Assembly (NCBI RefSeq): GCF_963924675.1
Contig: NC_089226.1
Span: forward strand, 52,531,124 to 52,595,123
From: Phocoena phocoena
Lineage: Eukaryota; Chordata; Mammalia; Artiodactyla; Phocoenidae
Direction: 5' to 3'
DNA length: 64,000 nucleotides
A program made the position numbers and the translations under genes. Below, in pieces: positions 44,590-56,515 of this stretch. Below the pieces are notes generated by a model, which did no database searches, was not told the DNA's origin, and was given only the letters and a program-made list of their open reading frames with translations. Positions within the stretch are counted from its first letter, which is position 1. Each line of letters opens with the position of its first letter.

Positions 44590-44965
44590 CTTTGAATGAA
44601 GGCATTAGGGGGATTGCTTTGGAGGAAATGAAATCTCAGAGTTTGCCAGATGATGAGGCAGGGGGGCAAGCTTTCTGGTGTTCTAGGCAAGCTGGTGCAA
44701 AGGTAGAGGCCTAAGAGAGGGTTGTCATTCAGAAATTCACAAGAAGATATATGTGGCTGATAAGGCTGAACGTGGGTGTAATGGAGGAAGTGATGAAAAT
44801 AAGCTCAAGAAGGAGATAAGGATGAGATGTTCAAGATTATATTCCACTCAAGGAGTTTAGACTTTATCCCAAGGAAATGAGGAGCCATTGAACGAATCCA
44901 GCAGAGAAGTGTAGGCTAGAGAGTTGGGCATTAGGGCAATCACTCCAGCTTCTCCACCTTTCCTC
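44590..44965 (-). repeat. L2 LINE fragment
   Basis: GGTGTTCTAGGCAAGCTGGT, then AGACTTTATCCCAAGGAAAT, then GAGGAGCCATTGAACGAATC follow reversed L2. Confidence 0.7.
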
Positions 44966-45769
44966 TAATTAACCTGTATTCTCCTGTCCACACCTCTCAT
45001 CAGCTACCAAAGCCGATTTCCCAGAGAACAAGGGCTCAGTCTCTTTGCATTCCAGTGCCCGGTACTTTTCCGACAAACCTCAGCTTCTTTCCCAGTGAGA
45101 GGCTTCTGAACTCCTGCTGATTGTAGAGCCTGAGAAATCCCAACCTGCTGATTGATTTGATTTCATTCCACTGTAGTGCATGTAATTTCATGCTTCCAAG
45201 TGAAAGACATTTTCTGAAAATTCTTCAATCTCCCCAAATTACTTAGCTTTATATATTCATTCCCAGCTTCATTGGACTCTAAATAACCCAGTTTGGGAGA
45301 AAATGCTTGGCATGTGAAGCTCTGGTCATCAAGATTCAACAATTACTTTGATTAGCTCTGTCAAATTGTTGAACGCTATCCCAATGGAATGAAAAAAATT
45401 AAAGTTGGGGCATGTTACCAGACTAAAAAGGTTGCTTGCTGGAGATGTCAATGCACCTTTCTTCAAGGAAAGAAGGGGCTGATTCTTTTTAGTAATTAAG
45501 AAAAATACACTGTAGGGGTAAAATGGAAGGGTGTCTCCAAGGATAAGATAGATAGGTAGATCACAGATAGGTAGATAGATAAATAGATAGATAGAATAGC
45601 TTTTTAATAAAATGATGCATGTTTTAATAACATTTAAAGTAATCAAAACAATAAAAATAAGTAAAATACTTTCCTACATCATATCATTGCTAATATTTTC
45701 AAGAACATCCTTTAAGACATCTATGCATATATAAGGAACAACATATAATTTTATGTAAATAGAACCACA
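44966..45769. other. Unassigned sequence with a GATA-type tract
   Basis: At 45546-45596 there is an interrupted GATA/GGTA tract (AGATAGATAGGTAGATCACA and similar). Nothing else recognised. Confidence 0.55.
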
Positions 45770-46703
45770 TTTGTATATTTTAAAAATAAACTTTGTTATT
45801 TTATAGTAGCTTTAGATTTACAAAAAGAAAAAAACTACAAAGATAGTACAGAGAGTTCCTATATACCCACCTCTAGTCTCCCCTATTATTAAAATCTCAT
45901 TTTTACTGTGGTACATTTGTCACAATTAATGCACCAATATTAATAGATTATTGTTAATTGAAGTCCTTCTTTTATTCAGACTGACTTAGAGTAGGTTTTC
46001 TGCTTGTTTTCTTTTTTAATTTGACAGCTTACCTCTCGTCATTTTTCTGTTCCAGAATGCCATACGGTATACATTATGTTTACTCATCATGTCTTTTTAG
46101 GCTCGTCTTGGCTATGATAGTTTATCAGACTTAGACAACCTTGATAGCTTTTGAGGAGTTCTTGTAAGATATTTTGTAGAATGTCCCTTAATTGGGATTT
46201 GTCTCATGTTTTCTTATGCTTAGACTGGAGTTATGGGTTTTGAGAAGGAAGACCACAGAGGTAAAATGGCATTTTCATCACCTCACATCACATCCAGAGT
46301 ACATACTATCAAAACGGCATTACTGTTGATGTTAAATGTGATCACCTGGCTGAAATAGTATTTGTTGAGTTTCTCTACTGTAAAGTTACTCTTCCTCCCC
46401 TCCTTCTTTGCATATTGTACTCTTTGGCAGGAAGTTATAGGATAGCCCACGTGATGAAGGAGTAGGGAGTTATGCTCCACCGTTTGAGGGTGGAGTATCT
46501 ACATAAATTATCTAGAATTCTTCTAAATGGGAGATTTGTTTCTTCTTCCTCATTAATCATTTATTGTATGGGATTATGGATATTTATTTTATATATCTAC
46601 ATTATTTTTATAATATAACTTTTTTTTCTCGCTCAGATTGTTCCAGCTCTGCCCATTGAGAAACTCTATCAGTTGGCTACTGTGTCCTTTTGACATATCC
46701 CCA

Positions 46704-46750
<47 letters not shown>

Positions 46751-47240
46751 CAGCACTTCCTTACTTTCTGGCACTCTGAGATGCACCAGGCATATTTTGT
46801 ATATTTCTAGCTGTAGTCCTGGAATCGGTTATTTCTCCAATGAGCCCTGCTTCCTTTTATTGGAGAATGATGGTATAAACCATGATCTGAGCAATAGGTG
46901 TGCTTTTTGCTACTAGGGTGTCATTACTTCCAGGCCCTCCCAGCTAAAAGAGCAAGGAAATATGTGTGTATAATAAACCATGCATGTATATATATTTATA
47001 AATATTTCTATGCATAACTATCTTATCTATATCAAACTAAACAATTTCATACTGATGTCTCCAACTCTAAGTCGTTACCAGATAGATCCTCATAACCACC
47101 TCCTCCTCTTGCTTATTTGTGACACTACCACTCTGACAATGACTCCTACTTTCCTCCATCCATTCACCTAATTGTTTAATTCCCATATACATATATAGTG
47201 CTTTCAGAACTCTTGATCCCTAACCCTGTGTGAAACAACT
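45770..47240 (-). mobile_element. Old L1 (L1M/L1ME type) 3' region
   Basis: The reversed order of an old L1 3' region is clear: AGTTCCTATATACCCACCTC, TTGTAGAATGTCCCTTAATT, CTCTACTGTAAAGTTACTCT, GGCTACTGTGTCCTTTTGAC, CAGCACTTCCTTACTTTCTG, and CCTTTTATTGGAGAATGATG. A (TG)n interrupts it. It is non-coding and diverged. Subfamily and left limit are uncertain. Confidence 0.68.
46709..46748. repeat. (TG)n microsatellite
   Basis: About 20 uninterrupted TG units inside the old L1; the flanking frames are artefacts. Confidence 0.97.
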
Positions 47241-47399
47241 TTATCAAACAGATTACTTATGTACAATCCCATGCCATTTTCATCACCTGTTATATCTTAA
47301 GTAAAAATAAGTATGTTGAAGATATCCTTTCAAGTCAATAAATGGAAACCTAAACTATCATTCCAATATATATGTATAAACTGTGTTTGGATAGAGTAT

Positions 47400-47890
47400 G
47401 CCATGTCTTATTAGCCATTGTAAGAATTTTGGCATTTTCTCTAAATGAGATGAGAAACTATTGGAGAAGGAGGGTCCTCTATACTTTGTAAGATCACTCC
47501 AGCTGCTATGTTTTAAATAAACTGAAGGGAGGCAAGAGAAGAAGCCAGAAGACCAGGCGGGGGCTACTGCCTCCAGCCAAGAGATGATGGTGACGTGAAC
47601 CAGTGTGTTAGAGTGGATTACTGGGAACTGGTCATATTTTAAAGATTCATCAACCGAATTTGCTTATAGATTGATCGTGGGCAGGAGAGAAATAGAAAAT
47701 TCAAGGAGAACTTTGATTTTTGTAGTTACCTAAGTTTCTGGCACGGGTAGGACAGCAGGAGGAGTAGGCAGTTCATTTTGTCTTGGTGGTGGTAGTCATG
47801 ATCAAGACATACGTGTTTGTCATGTTAAATGTGAGATATTATATTTATATTCAAAAAGAGATAACTGTTGGCCAACGGATGACTGCCAGA
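47400..47890 (-). repeat. L2 LINE fragment
   Basis: GATCACTCCAGCTGCTATGT, then CAAGAGATGATGGTGACGTG, then AACTTTGATTTTTGTAGTTA and GTTTGTCATGTTAAATGTGA follow reversed L2 closely. Confidence 0.85.
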
Positions 47891-48424
47891 TAGAAGAGGT
47901 GAGGCCACAAATATCAAATCTACTTATTTACACTGACTGAAAACACACTAGTGGGCCACTGAATAGGTCTTCAGAGCTAGAGTGTTCTCCATATCACAGG
48001 CTCAACCACTGAAGTGCACCCTCTCTTCATCAAAGCATCATTTGTCCTGTGCATAAAATCCACCTCAGTTTCTTTCTAGACTTTCCCTCAAGGTGACCAT
48101 TCTGAGACCACATGGTGCTCAGTGGCTTATCTTGGGATGATATTATAATGAGGTGGAGTCTCATAATTGAAGCATCTTGAAGTGGTACTGGTATAACTCA
48201 GCCTAATTGGTCAGTCCCTCCTCTGTTTTTGTCTAACCTCATTCCATCAGATCCTCTTTCATGTTATTTTATCTGTGTATCCCAACATCACAAATTGAAC
48301 ACATTTTGTTTTTACTAATGAACATACATCTTTCCTTCTTCTAAAATAAATTTCCCTTCAGACCTATTTTGTCTAAACCATACTTGATGTATTTAAATTT
48401 GGAAAATAGTTTTTTTTTTTTAAT
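47891..48424. other. Unassigned sequence
   Basis: No repeat or gene recognised. Confidence 0.45.
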
Positions 48425-48555
48425 GATCTATTTAATATTTAACACTTGTGAACTTTGGACATGACATTTGATGTCTCTGGCCTCAGCATTCTCATTTGTA
48501 ATACGGGGTTGGTGGCATCTTTCCTGCCAAAATACTAAGAGCGTTAATAGCAATT
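48425..48555 (+). repeat. MIR SINE fragment
   Basis: GAACTTTGGACATGACATTT, then GGCCTCAGCATTCTCATTTG fits a MIR centre. Confidence 0.6.
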
Positions 48556-48559
48556 GATA

Positions 48560-48700
48560 CTTTATTTCAATGTTTTCAGATGACTTTCACATCTGTCATC
48601 TGATTTTTAATCCAATTATTTGTGGCAGGTATAAATCCCTGCTTAAACATAAGGAAATAATAGCTTAGGGAGATTTAGAAACTTACACAAGGTCATCAGT
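48560..48700 (-). repeat. MIR SINE fragment
   Basis: ATCTGATTTTTAATCCAATT, then AGAAACTTACACAAGGTCAT fits a reversed MIR. Confidence 0.65.
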
Positions 48701-48810
48701 TATTCACTCAAGAAACAGGTACTTCATGCATATTCATATACTAGGAGCTGTCCAAGGTGCCGATGTTAAAAAATAATGACAGAGGTTCTCTCATTGCCAT
48801 GTTTACCTAT
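48701..48810 (-). repeat. L2 LINE 3' end
   Basis: TTATTCACTCAAGAAACAGG, then ACTAGGAGCTGTCCAAGGTG is a diverged reversed L2 end. Confidence 0.55.
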
Positions 48811-48894
48811 GTTAAATGGCACTGGTACAAATATGACAAATTCTAATGTCATATAAAAAGCATCTATCAGTCCACTTTATAAGAATTTTACAAT

Positions 48895-48970
48895 AATTTG
48901 TGATATTATATTAAAAAGCCCTAGCACCAGGCAAGTAGGAGATATTCAATAAACGCCAACCAGTACAAGT
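48895..48970 (+). repeat. MIR SINE 3' fragment
   Basis: AAAGCCCTAGCACCAGGCAA followed by GATATTCAATAAACGCC matches the MIR 3' end. Confidence 0.65.
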
Positions 48971-48999
48971 ATCATTTGAGTAGTGGTGTTTGAGGTAAG

Positions 49000-49090
49000 C
49001 ATAATTATATCAATAGCCATTTACAGAGTGCCTACTATATTCTGTCAGTATTTTAAAATATACTTTTAGTTCGAATCCTTTCATTAGAAA
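49000..49090 (-). repeat. MIR SINE fragment
   Basis: TTACAGAGTGCCTACTATAT, then TAAAATATACTTTTAG and a CGAATCCTTTCATTAG stretch fit a reversed MIR 3' half. Confidence 0.6.
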
Positions 49091-49754
49091 CAATAGGCAC
49101 AGAGAAGCTGGTTTCTGCAGGGAAGGGGAGAACTTATAAAGGATACAGAACTATCTCATAGAACCAGCTCAAGGGCAGGCAGACAGCCAAGCCGCACAAA
49201 GGAAGCAGAACCGGAAGAGGGGAAAGTCAGAAGGAATCCAAGGACTTTTCTCTCTCAGTCTCAGCTTCTCTCTACATATCTGTGACATTGTTTTATTTTT
49301 CTACGTATCAGCTTTCTCTGCTATTGGCTGCAAATTCTGGAAAGTGTCCACTTCTTTGCCTCTCTAATTTTAGTTTTGGTTTTTGTTGCTGCTGTTGTTA
49401 TTTGTGGGTTTTGGGTTTTTTTTTTTTTTTAAATATAGATCCCTCCATTCAAAGATAAGTCTAGAAAGAATTGGCATCACTCAAGCTTAATTCCAAACTC
49501 CTGATGAATGGCTCCTGATTGGCCTAGTTTGGGGTCCACCCAGCAGTGATCTGAGTACACAAATGACTACTGAAAATGTGCCTCCCTGAAAATATTTCAT
49601 CAAGAGACCAGAGGGATAATTTCCAAAGTAGAAGGAGGTGACATTGTGAGCTGAGCTGTATGGGTGTATGGCATGTCTAGACCCCACAGGACCCCTGCAA
49701 GGTAGCAAAGTAGAAATCACATCCCATTTCACAGATGTGTGTAATGAGAGTCTT
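49091..49754. other. Unassigned sequence
   Basis: Includes a T-rich GTTGCTGCTGTTGTTATTTG plus poly(T) tract near 49384-49430 and a faint MIR patch at 49690-49750. The 96-codon minus-strand frame (49487-49777) has no recognisable domain. Confidence 0.5.
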
Positions 49755-50430
49755 GAATTCATTCTTTCAACAAACACTTATTAAGTGCCAACTAAGTGCC
49801 AGGCATGGAGCTAAGTGCTGGGGAATGACAGTTTTTAACTTGTAAAGCTTGCTTTCTCTCAGAGATTATAGTCATCCAGTAAATCATCATATACCAAATA
49901 TGTAATCTCAGTTTTTACAGGGGCTACAAATAAGGGCAGGATTTATGAGAACATATAACAGGGGGAATGGACCTTCCCTGGGAGTAGTTGTGGGGGCATG
50001 AGAGAAGAATACCTTATGGAAGTGAATTTGATTTGAGCTCTGAAAACTCAGTAGTGATTAATGGCTGAGAGAGAGGTCCAGGAGCTTTCCAGACAGATGG
50101 GACATCATGAGAAGTCAGAAAAAGAAACATGGCCAGTGTAGACAGAGTCCTAAAGAGAAGATGGGGAGAATGGTATACCATTAGCAGGTGCCAGAATATG
50201 AAGAGTTTAAAAATGTTCTTCTTGAAGTGCAATGGATAACCACCTTTAAAATCTTTCAATTGGAAGAGTGACATGATCAGGTTTTGTGTTTTATCAAGTC
50301 ACTAGTGCCGTAGTGTGGAAAATGGATTGAAGGAGGGCAAGCGTGAATGTAAGGAGAATAATGCAGAGGCTATTTCAGTGTCTCAGAAGAAAAAAGAGGA
50401 TAGGAGTGGGGATAATGGGAATGAGTGAAA
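49755..50430 (-). repeat. L2 LINE fragment
   Basis: TTCATTCTTTCAACAAACAC, then GAGCTAAGTGCTGGGGAATG, then AAGAGTGACATGATCAGGTT and GGCTATTTCAGTGTCTCAGA follow reversed L2 from its 3' end inward. Confidence 0.85.
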
Positions 50431-50474
50431 AAGAGACAGAATAGCACAAACTATCTTCTTATTTCACTTTGTGT

Positions 50475-50585
50475 AACTAGTTCATTTAACAGACCAAAGA
50501 AAAGCCACTGAGATCCAGGGGCAAAGGTTGAGCAAGAACTTAAATCCATGCTGCCTGACTCCAAGTTTTATCCCATCCTATGTGA
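50475..50585 (-). repeat. MIR SINE fragment
   Basis: GAACTTAAATCCATGCTGCC followed by TGACTCCAAGTTTTATCCC is the reversed MIR 5' end. Confidence 0.65.
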
Positions 50586-51184
50586 CTAGGATAGGTCTGA
50601 GATAATGTCTATCTTATTATTTATGATCATATAATGACATGGAGCTGGTAAAAAGGCAAATAATATGCAGTACAGTGTTTAATAATAGTGAATCAAGAAG
50701 GAAAGAAAAATTATGTCCTGGAACAGAAAATGTTGAATTCAAATGTGAAAGACAAAATATTTTTTATTCCCTCAATATTCTCTTCGTTGCTGCTCTATTT
50801 ACTTTACCATGAAACATTATGTGTACACACAGATTTCATATAAAAGAGATACCACTTTCTTCTACTTAAAAAACAGCTTTCTTTCCCAGCTTTTAAAACT
50901 AAGGGTGTAGATGAAAGACTGAGAAAATACTGTTTGCCAACCTACAGGAAATCCAGGAGCGGGCAGATGCAGGAGCACACACCATATCTTTTATTTTGCA
51001 GCAGTAGCCAAAGTTTTCATCTCTTCAGGAATCTGCTCAGAAAATCTCCTGAACTCCAGCAAAAACTATCCCACTCCTGAACCCACTATCAGAGGGAAGC
51101 TGGTGAAGTTGAAGCTGCAGCCCCAAGGGACCAAGAAAGAGAAACCCTGAATTCTCCCAAACGCTCATCCTCCCCTTAGAAGGT
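50586..51184. other. Unassigned sequence
   Basis: No repeat or gene recognised. The 67-codon frame at 51037-51240 lacks a domain and overlaps a MIR. Confidence 0.45.
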
Positions 51185-51335
51185 GGCGATCCTTCTTGAT
51201 TATGTGACCTTGGGCAAATTACCTCAGCTCTTGGTGCCATAGTTTTCTCAGTACTATTTGAAGATATAAAAATTACTTTCCTTATAAGGTTGTGTTCAAA
51301 ATATAATGGGTACCAAATGAATGAATATTGAAATG
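51185..51335 (+). repeat. MIR SINE
   Basis: TATGTGACCTTGGGCAAATT, then TGCCATAGTTTTCTCAGTAC, then TTATAAGGTTGTGTTCAAAA are in MIR order. Confidence 0.8.
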
Positions 51336-51479
51336 GAGAGGAAAAATATGATTTTTAAGTTCCTGATTATTTTACAGCTCAGAAAATGAGCATTATACTA
51401 CATACAACATACCATAACTCCAGGGGAAAATATGATTAAGATGTGGTCACCAGTTCCCCTCTTTACATTCTCTCTTGAC

Positions 51480-52795
51480 CACTTTCAATAAGGTATCCAT
51501 CTTCAACTTTCCAAAATAGGTCCTACCAGTGTCACCAGTACCTGCGTTTTGATCAACCCAGAGGTCAATCCTTGGTCCTAACCTCACTTGATCTATCAGC
51601 AGCATCTAACACAGGTCATTCTTCTGTGTTCCTTGGAACACTCCCTTCACTTCACCTTCTTAGGATACGGTTCTCTCCTCTCCTCTTCACTTACTTCTTT
51701 CTTTGCTGGCTCATCATCATGCCCTAGGTCTCTAAAAGTTGAAATGTTTTAGGGCTCCTTTCTCAGATTTCTTCTACTTTCTATCCATGGTTACCCCTAG
51801 CTGATGTCATCCAGTTACCTGTTTTCAAATTTATCTGTAGCACTTTATAGTTGTACATCTCTAAGTCAGGTTTGTCCTCTGAACCCCAGACTTGTGCATC
51901 CAACTGTTAACTTGACATCACTGTTTGGCTGGCTGACAGGTATCTCAAAATTATGAGTTTCAAAATTGAACTTCTTCTTCCCACCACCTCATAATCAGGC
52001 TCCTCCCACAGTCTATCCCCTCTTAGAAAATGTCAACTCTCTTCTCCCAGTAGCTCAAGCAAAATCTTTGGAGTCATCTTTGATTCTTCTCTTTCTCTCA
52101 CACTTGGAATCCATTCCATCAGCCAACCTCTGTTTCTATCTACAAACTATATCAACTCCTCACCAACTTACCTCTCAACCAAGCCAATATCATCTTTTTC
52201 CTTGATCAATGGAAGAGTCTCTTAACCTGGCTTTCTGGGATCCCTTCCCCCCCCTTGTCTCTTTCTGTCGATTCTCAACACAACATAATAATTTCTTAAA
52301 ATGAAAATTTAATCATGGCAAACCTCTGCCCAAATTTCTCCAAGATCAGTCCATTTCACTTAGAGTAAAAGCCAGATGCCTTTACGAGGACCATGAGGCC
52401 CCATCTCCACCTCAGCTCACCCTCTTCCTTCTGCTTCAGCCTCACTGGCTTCCTTGGTCTACCTCTGCCATGGGGCTCTGAGTTTCCCATTCTCCATATG
52501 ACATACCCCTGCCTTGGCTTCAGATCTCTAATGAAATCCCCCAGTATGGCTTCTCTAACCACCCTCAATAAAATTCCATCTCCCCCTTAACTGTCTGCCT
52601 CCCTCCCGGATTTACTTCCTCCACAATACTTTTTTTTACTATTTTATATACTGCATATTCATTAACATGTTTTCTCCTGTTACTGGAATTCAGTCTCCAT
52701 GAGGACTCCATTACCTCTAACTGTAGCTGCCAGACCAGTCTCTGGCACACATAAGACACACAAATAAATATTTGTTAAATAAACAAATAAAAAAG
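51480..52795 (+). mobile_element. L2 LINE, long 3' portion with ORF2 end
   Basis: About 1.3 kb of L2 in order: CCTCACTTGATCTATCAGCA (coding), AAATTGAACTTCTTCTTCCC, CTTTGGAGTCATCTTTGATT, GAGTAAAAGCCAGATGCCTT, then the 3' UTR with CTGGAATTCAGTCTCCATGA and a TAAATATTTGTTAAATAAAC end. The coding part is the C-terminal end of the reverse-transcriptase polyprotein, broken by indels and stops. This is the longest L2 in the window. Confidence 0.88.
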
Positions 52796-52847
52796 GCTGC
52801 CCCTGCCCTGGTAGACCCCACAGGTTTTGTTCCATAAGTTCAGCTGA

Positions 52848-52960
52848 GGTTTTTGAGCACCTACTCAGTGCCAGACCTGGTTCTTGGAGCTGGGGATGTA
52901 TAAATTAAGGAAACATGGTTTCATCCCTCTAGGAGCTGAAAGCCTGGTGGTTGAGATGGA
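52848..52960 (-). repeat. L2 LINE 3' end
   Basis: TTTTTGAGCACCTACTCAGT, then CTTGGAGCTGGGGATGTATA, then CCTCTAGGAGCTGAAAGCCT match the reversed L2 3' end. Confidence 0.85.
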
Positions 52961-54154
52961 TGAGCGTTTGCCCCTCTCCTCACAGCCACCACCCAAAATG
53001 CAGGGTCTGAGAAAAGGCTTGCATATAGGTAGCTAATTTTATGAAGTGACCCAGAAAATAGGGGTAGAGTACTAGGAAGAGTGAAAGAGGGAGCCAGCAA
53101 AAACTAACATGAGTGCGTGGTATCAAACTGGTCGCTCTGTGGGCACCTGGAGCTCACATCTGCTCTGCCCCTCTGAGAAGTGGTATAGACCATGTCTCAG
53201 AATTATGGACCTGAGAGGCAGAGGAAGGGGGACTCCAGCCTCCAACCCCCTTTTCCCCACTGGGTAAGGGTCACCTGTGGCTTGATAACACCCTCCTGCT
53301 TCCAGGGTGTATATGGGTGAGTGCCATGAGCATTGAGAAGCCCCCAGGAGAAAGCGAGAAATGCCCAGTGCAGATGAACAGGGCAAGGCTGGCTTCCACC
53401 TGAGTGCCACTGGGCCACAACAAGGGGCTAGGAAAGGAGCAAGGTAGAGCACGTGAGGCATGCCAACAACGAGGAAAACAAGGAACAATACAAGAGACAC
53501 TGCATTATGTGCTTCAGGTAAGTAAAAATAGAATGCAGGGATAGAATAAGGTGAAAAGGTTGATCACAGCCTGAATGTAAGGGAAAGCTTTGAAGTTGTA
53601 GCGTAGTTTTAGTAGGGCATTGGAAGATGGGTAGAAGATAGACTATCTTTTGAAATAATTTTCAGCTATTTTAATGAATAAGAAAAGGCATAGGGAAAGG
53701 TTAGTAACACATTCATTTCACTCATTTCAATTCAACTCATTCTAAAAAGCAAGCAGTCGCAGCTGAACCTACATAGGGCCTGGGGCATAGCAGGGGCTTA
53801 AAAATATTTCATGAGTGATTATAAACCAGAATATAGCACAGACTATGAGGGCTAGAGAAGAAGAGTGAGAAGGGAAAAATAGTTCCCATTTAATTGCATT
53901 TGCAGTCCAGATGGGAGAATATAATTTTTGCATATATTTTTACAGACATGACACATTAAATAATTGTATGCTACTTAGTAATTCCACCTCTTTCTCCCCT
54001 ACTTTCTAGTCTTTAAATACCAGATGTTATTTACTCAGCTACCAAGCAGACCCTTAGGATGGCCTTTCTGAGAAGTTAGTATGGTGTAACACTAAAGCAG
54101 GTGGTTTGCATGCGTTTGGATTACCTGGTTGTGGTAGATATACACATCAAAGTA
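52961..54154. other. Unassigned sequence, GC-richer at 53120-53480
   Basis: No repeat is clear except a possible L2 3' tail near 53775-53825 (GGGGCTTAAAAATATTTCAT). The 125-codon minus-strand frame at 53123-53500 starts with a hydrophobic stretch but shows no known domain, no repeat of a cysteine pattern and no splice context. I do not call it a gene. Confidence 0.45.
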
Positions 54155-54525
54155 TGTTCTAGTCAGACTGTGTGCTGCTATAACACATAACCATAGACTG
54201 GGTTGCTTAAACAACAAACATTTATTTTTCATGGTTCTGGGAGCCGGAAGTCAGAGATCAGAGTGTTAGCCTGGTCAGGTTCTTGGTGAGGGCCCTCTTC
54301 CTGGTTATGTCCTCATATGGACTTGCCTTACGTGTACATGCAGAGAGAGATCTCCTGTCTCTTCCTGTTTATTAGAGCATGAATCCTATCATGAGGGCTC
54401 CATCCTCATGACTTCATCTATACCTAATTACCTCCCAAAGGCCTCATCTCCAAATACTATCACATTGGGACTTAGGGCTTTAACATATGAATTTGGGGGT
54501 GACACAGACTTTTAGTTTATAGAAA
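54155..54525 (-). mobile_element. MaLR-type solo LTR (MST/MLT1 group)
   Basis: Reversed LTR landmarks: GACTGTGTGCTGCTATAACA, GCTTAAACAACAAACATTTA, CTCATGACTTCATCTATACC, TAATTACCTCCCAAAGGCCT and GGCTTTAACATATGAATTTG. It is the same group as 9845-10195 but better preserved in places. No internal genes. Confidence 0.82.
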
Positions 54526-54739
54526 AGCCTTTGCCAGTATCTTCCTGTATTCCTTATCAGATTGCAAATGTGGAATCTAAGCATAGGTGAAAAAGGTTAG
54601 TGGATGTAAACGGTCTTCAGAAAGTGGGGATTTGGACTGTGATAGTGAAAGAGGTTCTGGACAAATTGGTTCATAAGTCTTGCTTAGATAGGAAAGTCGG
54701 AGGATCAGAGAACGACATTATAGGAATGGCTGCTAGTCC

Positions 54740-54825
54740 CAGACTCGGTGATGGACACTAAGGTACAAACGAGTTAGGGTCTTTATCCCCAAGGATTTTA
54801 GTCTAGAGTGAGCTTGCTGCTAAAT
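54740..54825 (-). repeat. L2 LINE 3' end fragment
   Basis: GATGGACACTAAGGTACAAA followed by TCCCCAAGGATTTTAGTCTA is a diverged reversed L2 end. Confidence 0.5.
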
Positions 54826-55119
54826 GAGCATTGGAGTTTAGGGATGGGAAAGTTGGAGAAAGGATAAGGTGATGCATTTGACCCCTTAAAAACTGTTTTT
54901 TTTCACCAATACTTTGCCTAAAGTATTGGTCTGATAATTTTGAAAAGGTATACTAGATCTACTAATTGCATCTGTGTGCAATTCTATCCTAAACTGCATT
55001 TGTAATACAAATAGGTTTTTGCTAGGTTAACATGTATACCACTCTTTTTTGCAAAATGTTTGTTCTGAGTACTATATATACCCAGTATTATGGATGGGCG
55101 GGTGGATAAATAGGTAGGT

Positions 55120-55163
<44 letters not shown>
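55120..55163. repeat. (GATA)n microsatellite
   Basis: About ten uninterrupted GATA units, preceded by GGTAGGTG. Tetranucleotide runs of this length are usually polymorphic. Confidence 0.96.
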
Positions 55164-55164
<1 letters not shown>

Positions 55165-55299
55165 ATGTACATTCCTCAACTTCAAGATGTTCCCAGTCTA
55201 GTCGTAGAAGCCAGTGTACTAGTCTACACCTAACTCTCCTATAATGTGGTAGTTCTCTAGTAAAGATATGCACAGAAATTTGAGAGACAAGGAGGGAGC

Positions 55300-55660
55300 T
55301 CAAAGATTGTTCTTTGAACTGTGGGGAATGGATCTTGGATGTTTTCAGAGAGGAATTGACTTTTGGACACAGTCTTTCAAGGGGAGAGTTTCAACCTATG
55401 GAGATGCGGAAGAGACATTTCAAAGAGAGGGACAACAGAATCAAAGGTCACCGGTGAATGGTGTTTTCAGGAATGCTGAGTGGGCAGTGATATGGCTGGA
55501 AGTGGCTGCAGGATTAGATCACAGCAGGGGTGGGGATGGGGCTTGGTAATGCTTGTAGGGGTGAGACTGTAGCTTGTAGGGGTGAGACTACAAAGGCCTG
55601 ACTAAGAGGCCAGGCTAAGGAGCTTGGCTTTCATGTTGTTGGATTGGCAATTCCCGTTTC
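55300..55660 (-). repeat. L2 LINE fragment
   Basis: GGAGAGTTTCAACCTATGGA, then GGCTGGAAGTGGCTGCAGGA and CTAAGGAGCTTGGCTTTCAT resemble reversed L2. It carries a short tandem duplication. Confidence 0.5.
55551..55589. repeat. 21-bp tandem duplication
   Basis: GCTTGTAGGGGTGAGACT occurs at 55551-55568 and again at 55572-55589 (period 21). Confidence 0.95.
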
Positions 55661-56394
55661 TCAGAAGATGCCCCTCTAGAATAGGTTACAAAAATAATAA
55701 TAAATTTGAAAAATTCTTTATGTTTTGGAGGTCCGGGTCGCACATCAGCTTATTATACCTGCTGGAAAGTAAAAAAAAAAGTTTTGCAACTTAGTTTAAT
55801 TCCAGCATTTTCCGAAAAGCTCTAAAACATACAAATATTTATTTCTTCCCCTCTCAACATCTCTTTGAATCTCATGGAACATCATTGCAGGGAATTCTTT
55901 GGAATGGAAGTGTTTAAGCAGGGTACTGGTGCGACCAATTTTACCTTTTTAAAATATCACTCTGTTTACAATGTGAGGCCTGGAGAGGAAGCCTTTAATT
56001 TGGAAATAAGGAGATGGAATCAGAAGCTGTCATAGCGCTTTACCTGGAGAGGGTGAAGTGGGGATTGGGCACCGGTGACAGAAGTGTGTAAAGTGGGAAG
56101 TGGGAGCAAGTCGTAGGAGAGACTTGTGAGATCGGGCGACTTCGGCTTTGGGGACAAGGGGAGAGGTGTTGTGAGCCACTCACATTCTAGTCTGTGGAAT
56201 TGGTGCAACGTGTGGCATTTCACAGAACGAGCAGCAGACTTGGAAAGGAAGATGATGGTGGCTGACAAATTCTCTCTAAGGCCCTTGGAGTTCAAGGTAC
56301 CTGTAGAAAAAGACATACTGAGAACGTTCCCCTTTCTAAAAAAATTTACCCTGTGGTCTCAGCCCCGGAAGGCTCATTCTGCCACGCCTCCCTC
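55661..56394. other. Unassigned sequence
   Basis: No repeat or gene recognised. The frame at 56126-56533 (135 codons) crosses an L2-like patch and has no domain. Confidence 0.45.
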
Positions 56395-56515
56395 TGCTTT
56401 GCTCTCCACACCTCCCTCTCCAGCTGCCCTGAGCTCACGGCCCTTCTCCAAGCATGCCAAGCACATTCACAACTTCGTCCATTTGCTTCCGCTGTTCTCA
56501 GTCCACAGCGACCTT
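56395..56515 (+). repeat. Possible L2 LINE fragment
   Basis: CTTCTCCAAGCATGCCAAGC followed by ACATTCACAACTTCGTCCAT resembles the L2 'catgccaagc...' block. It is short. Confidence 0.45.

Noticed and set aside
53123..53500. 125-codon minus-strand frame with a hydrophobic N-terminus
   Set aside because: No known domain, no plausible splice sites seen and no repeat family. One stop-free stretch of this size is expected by chance in GC-richer DNA.
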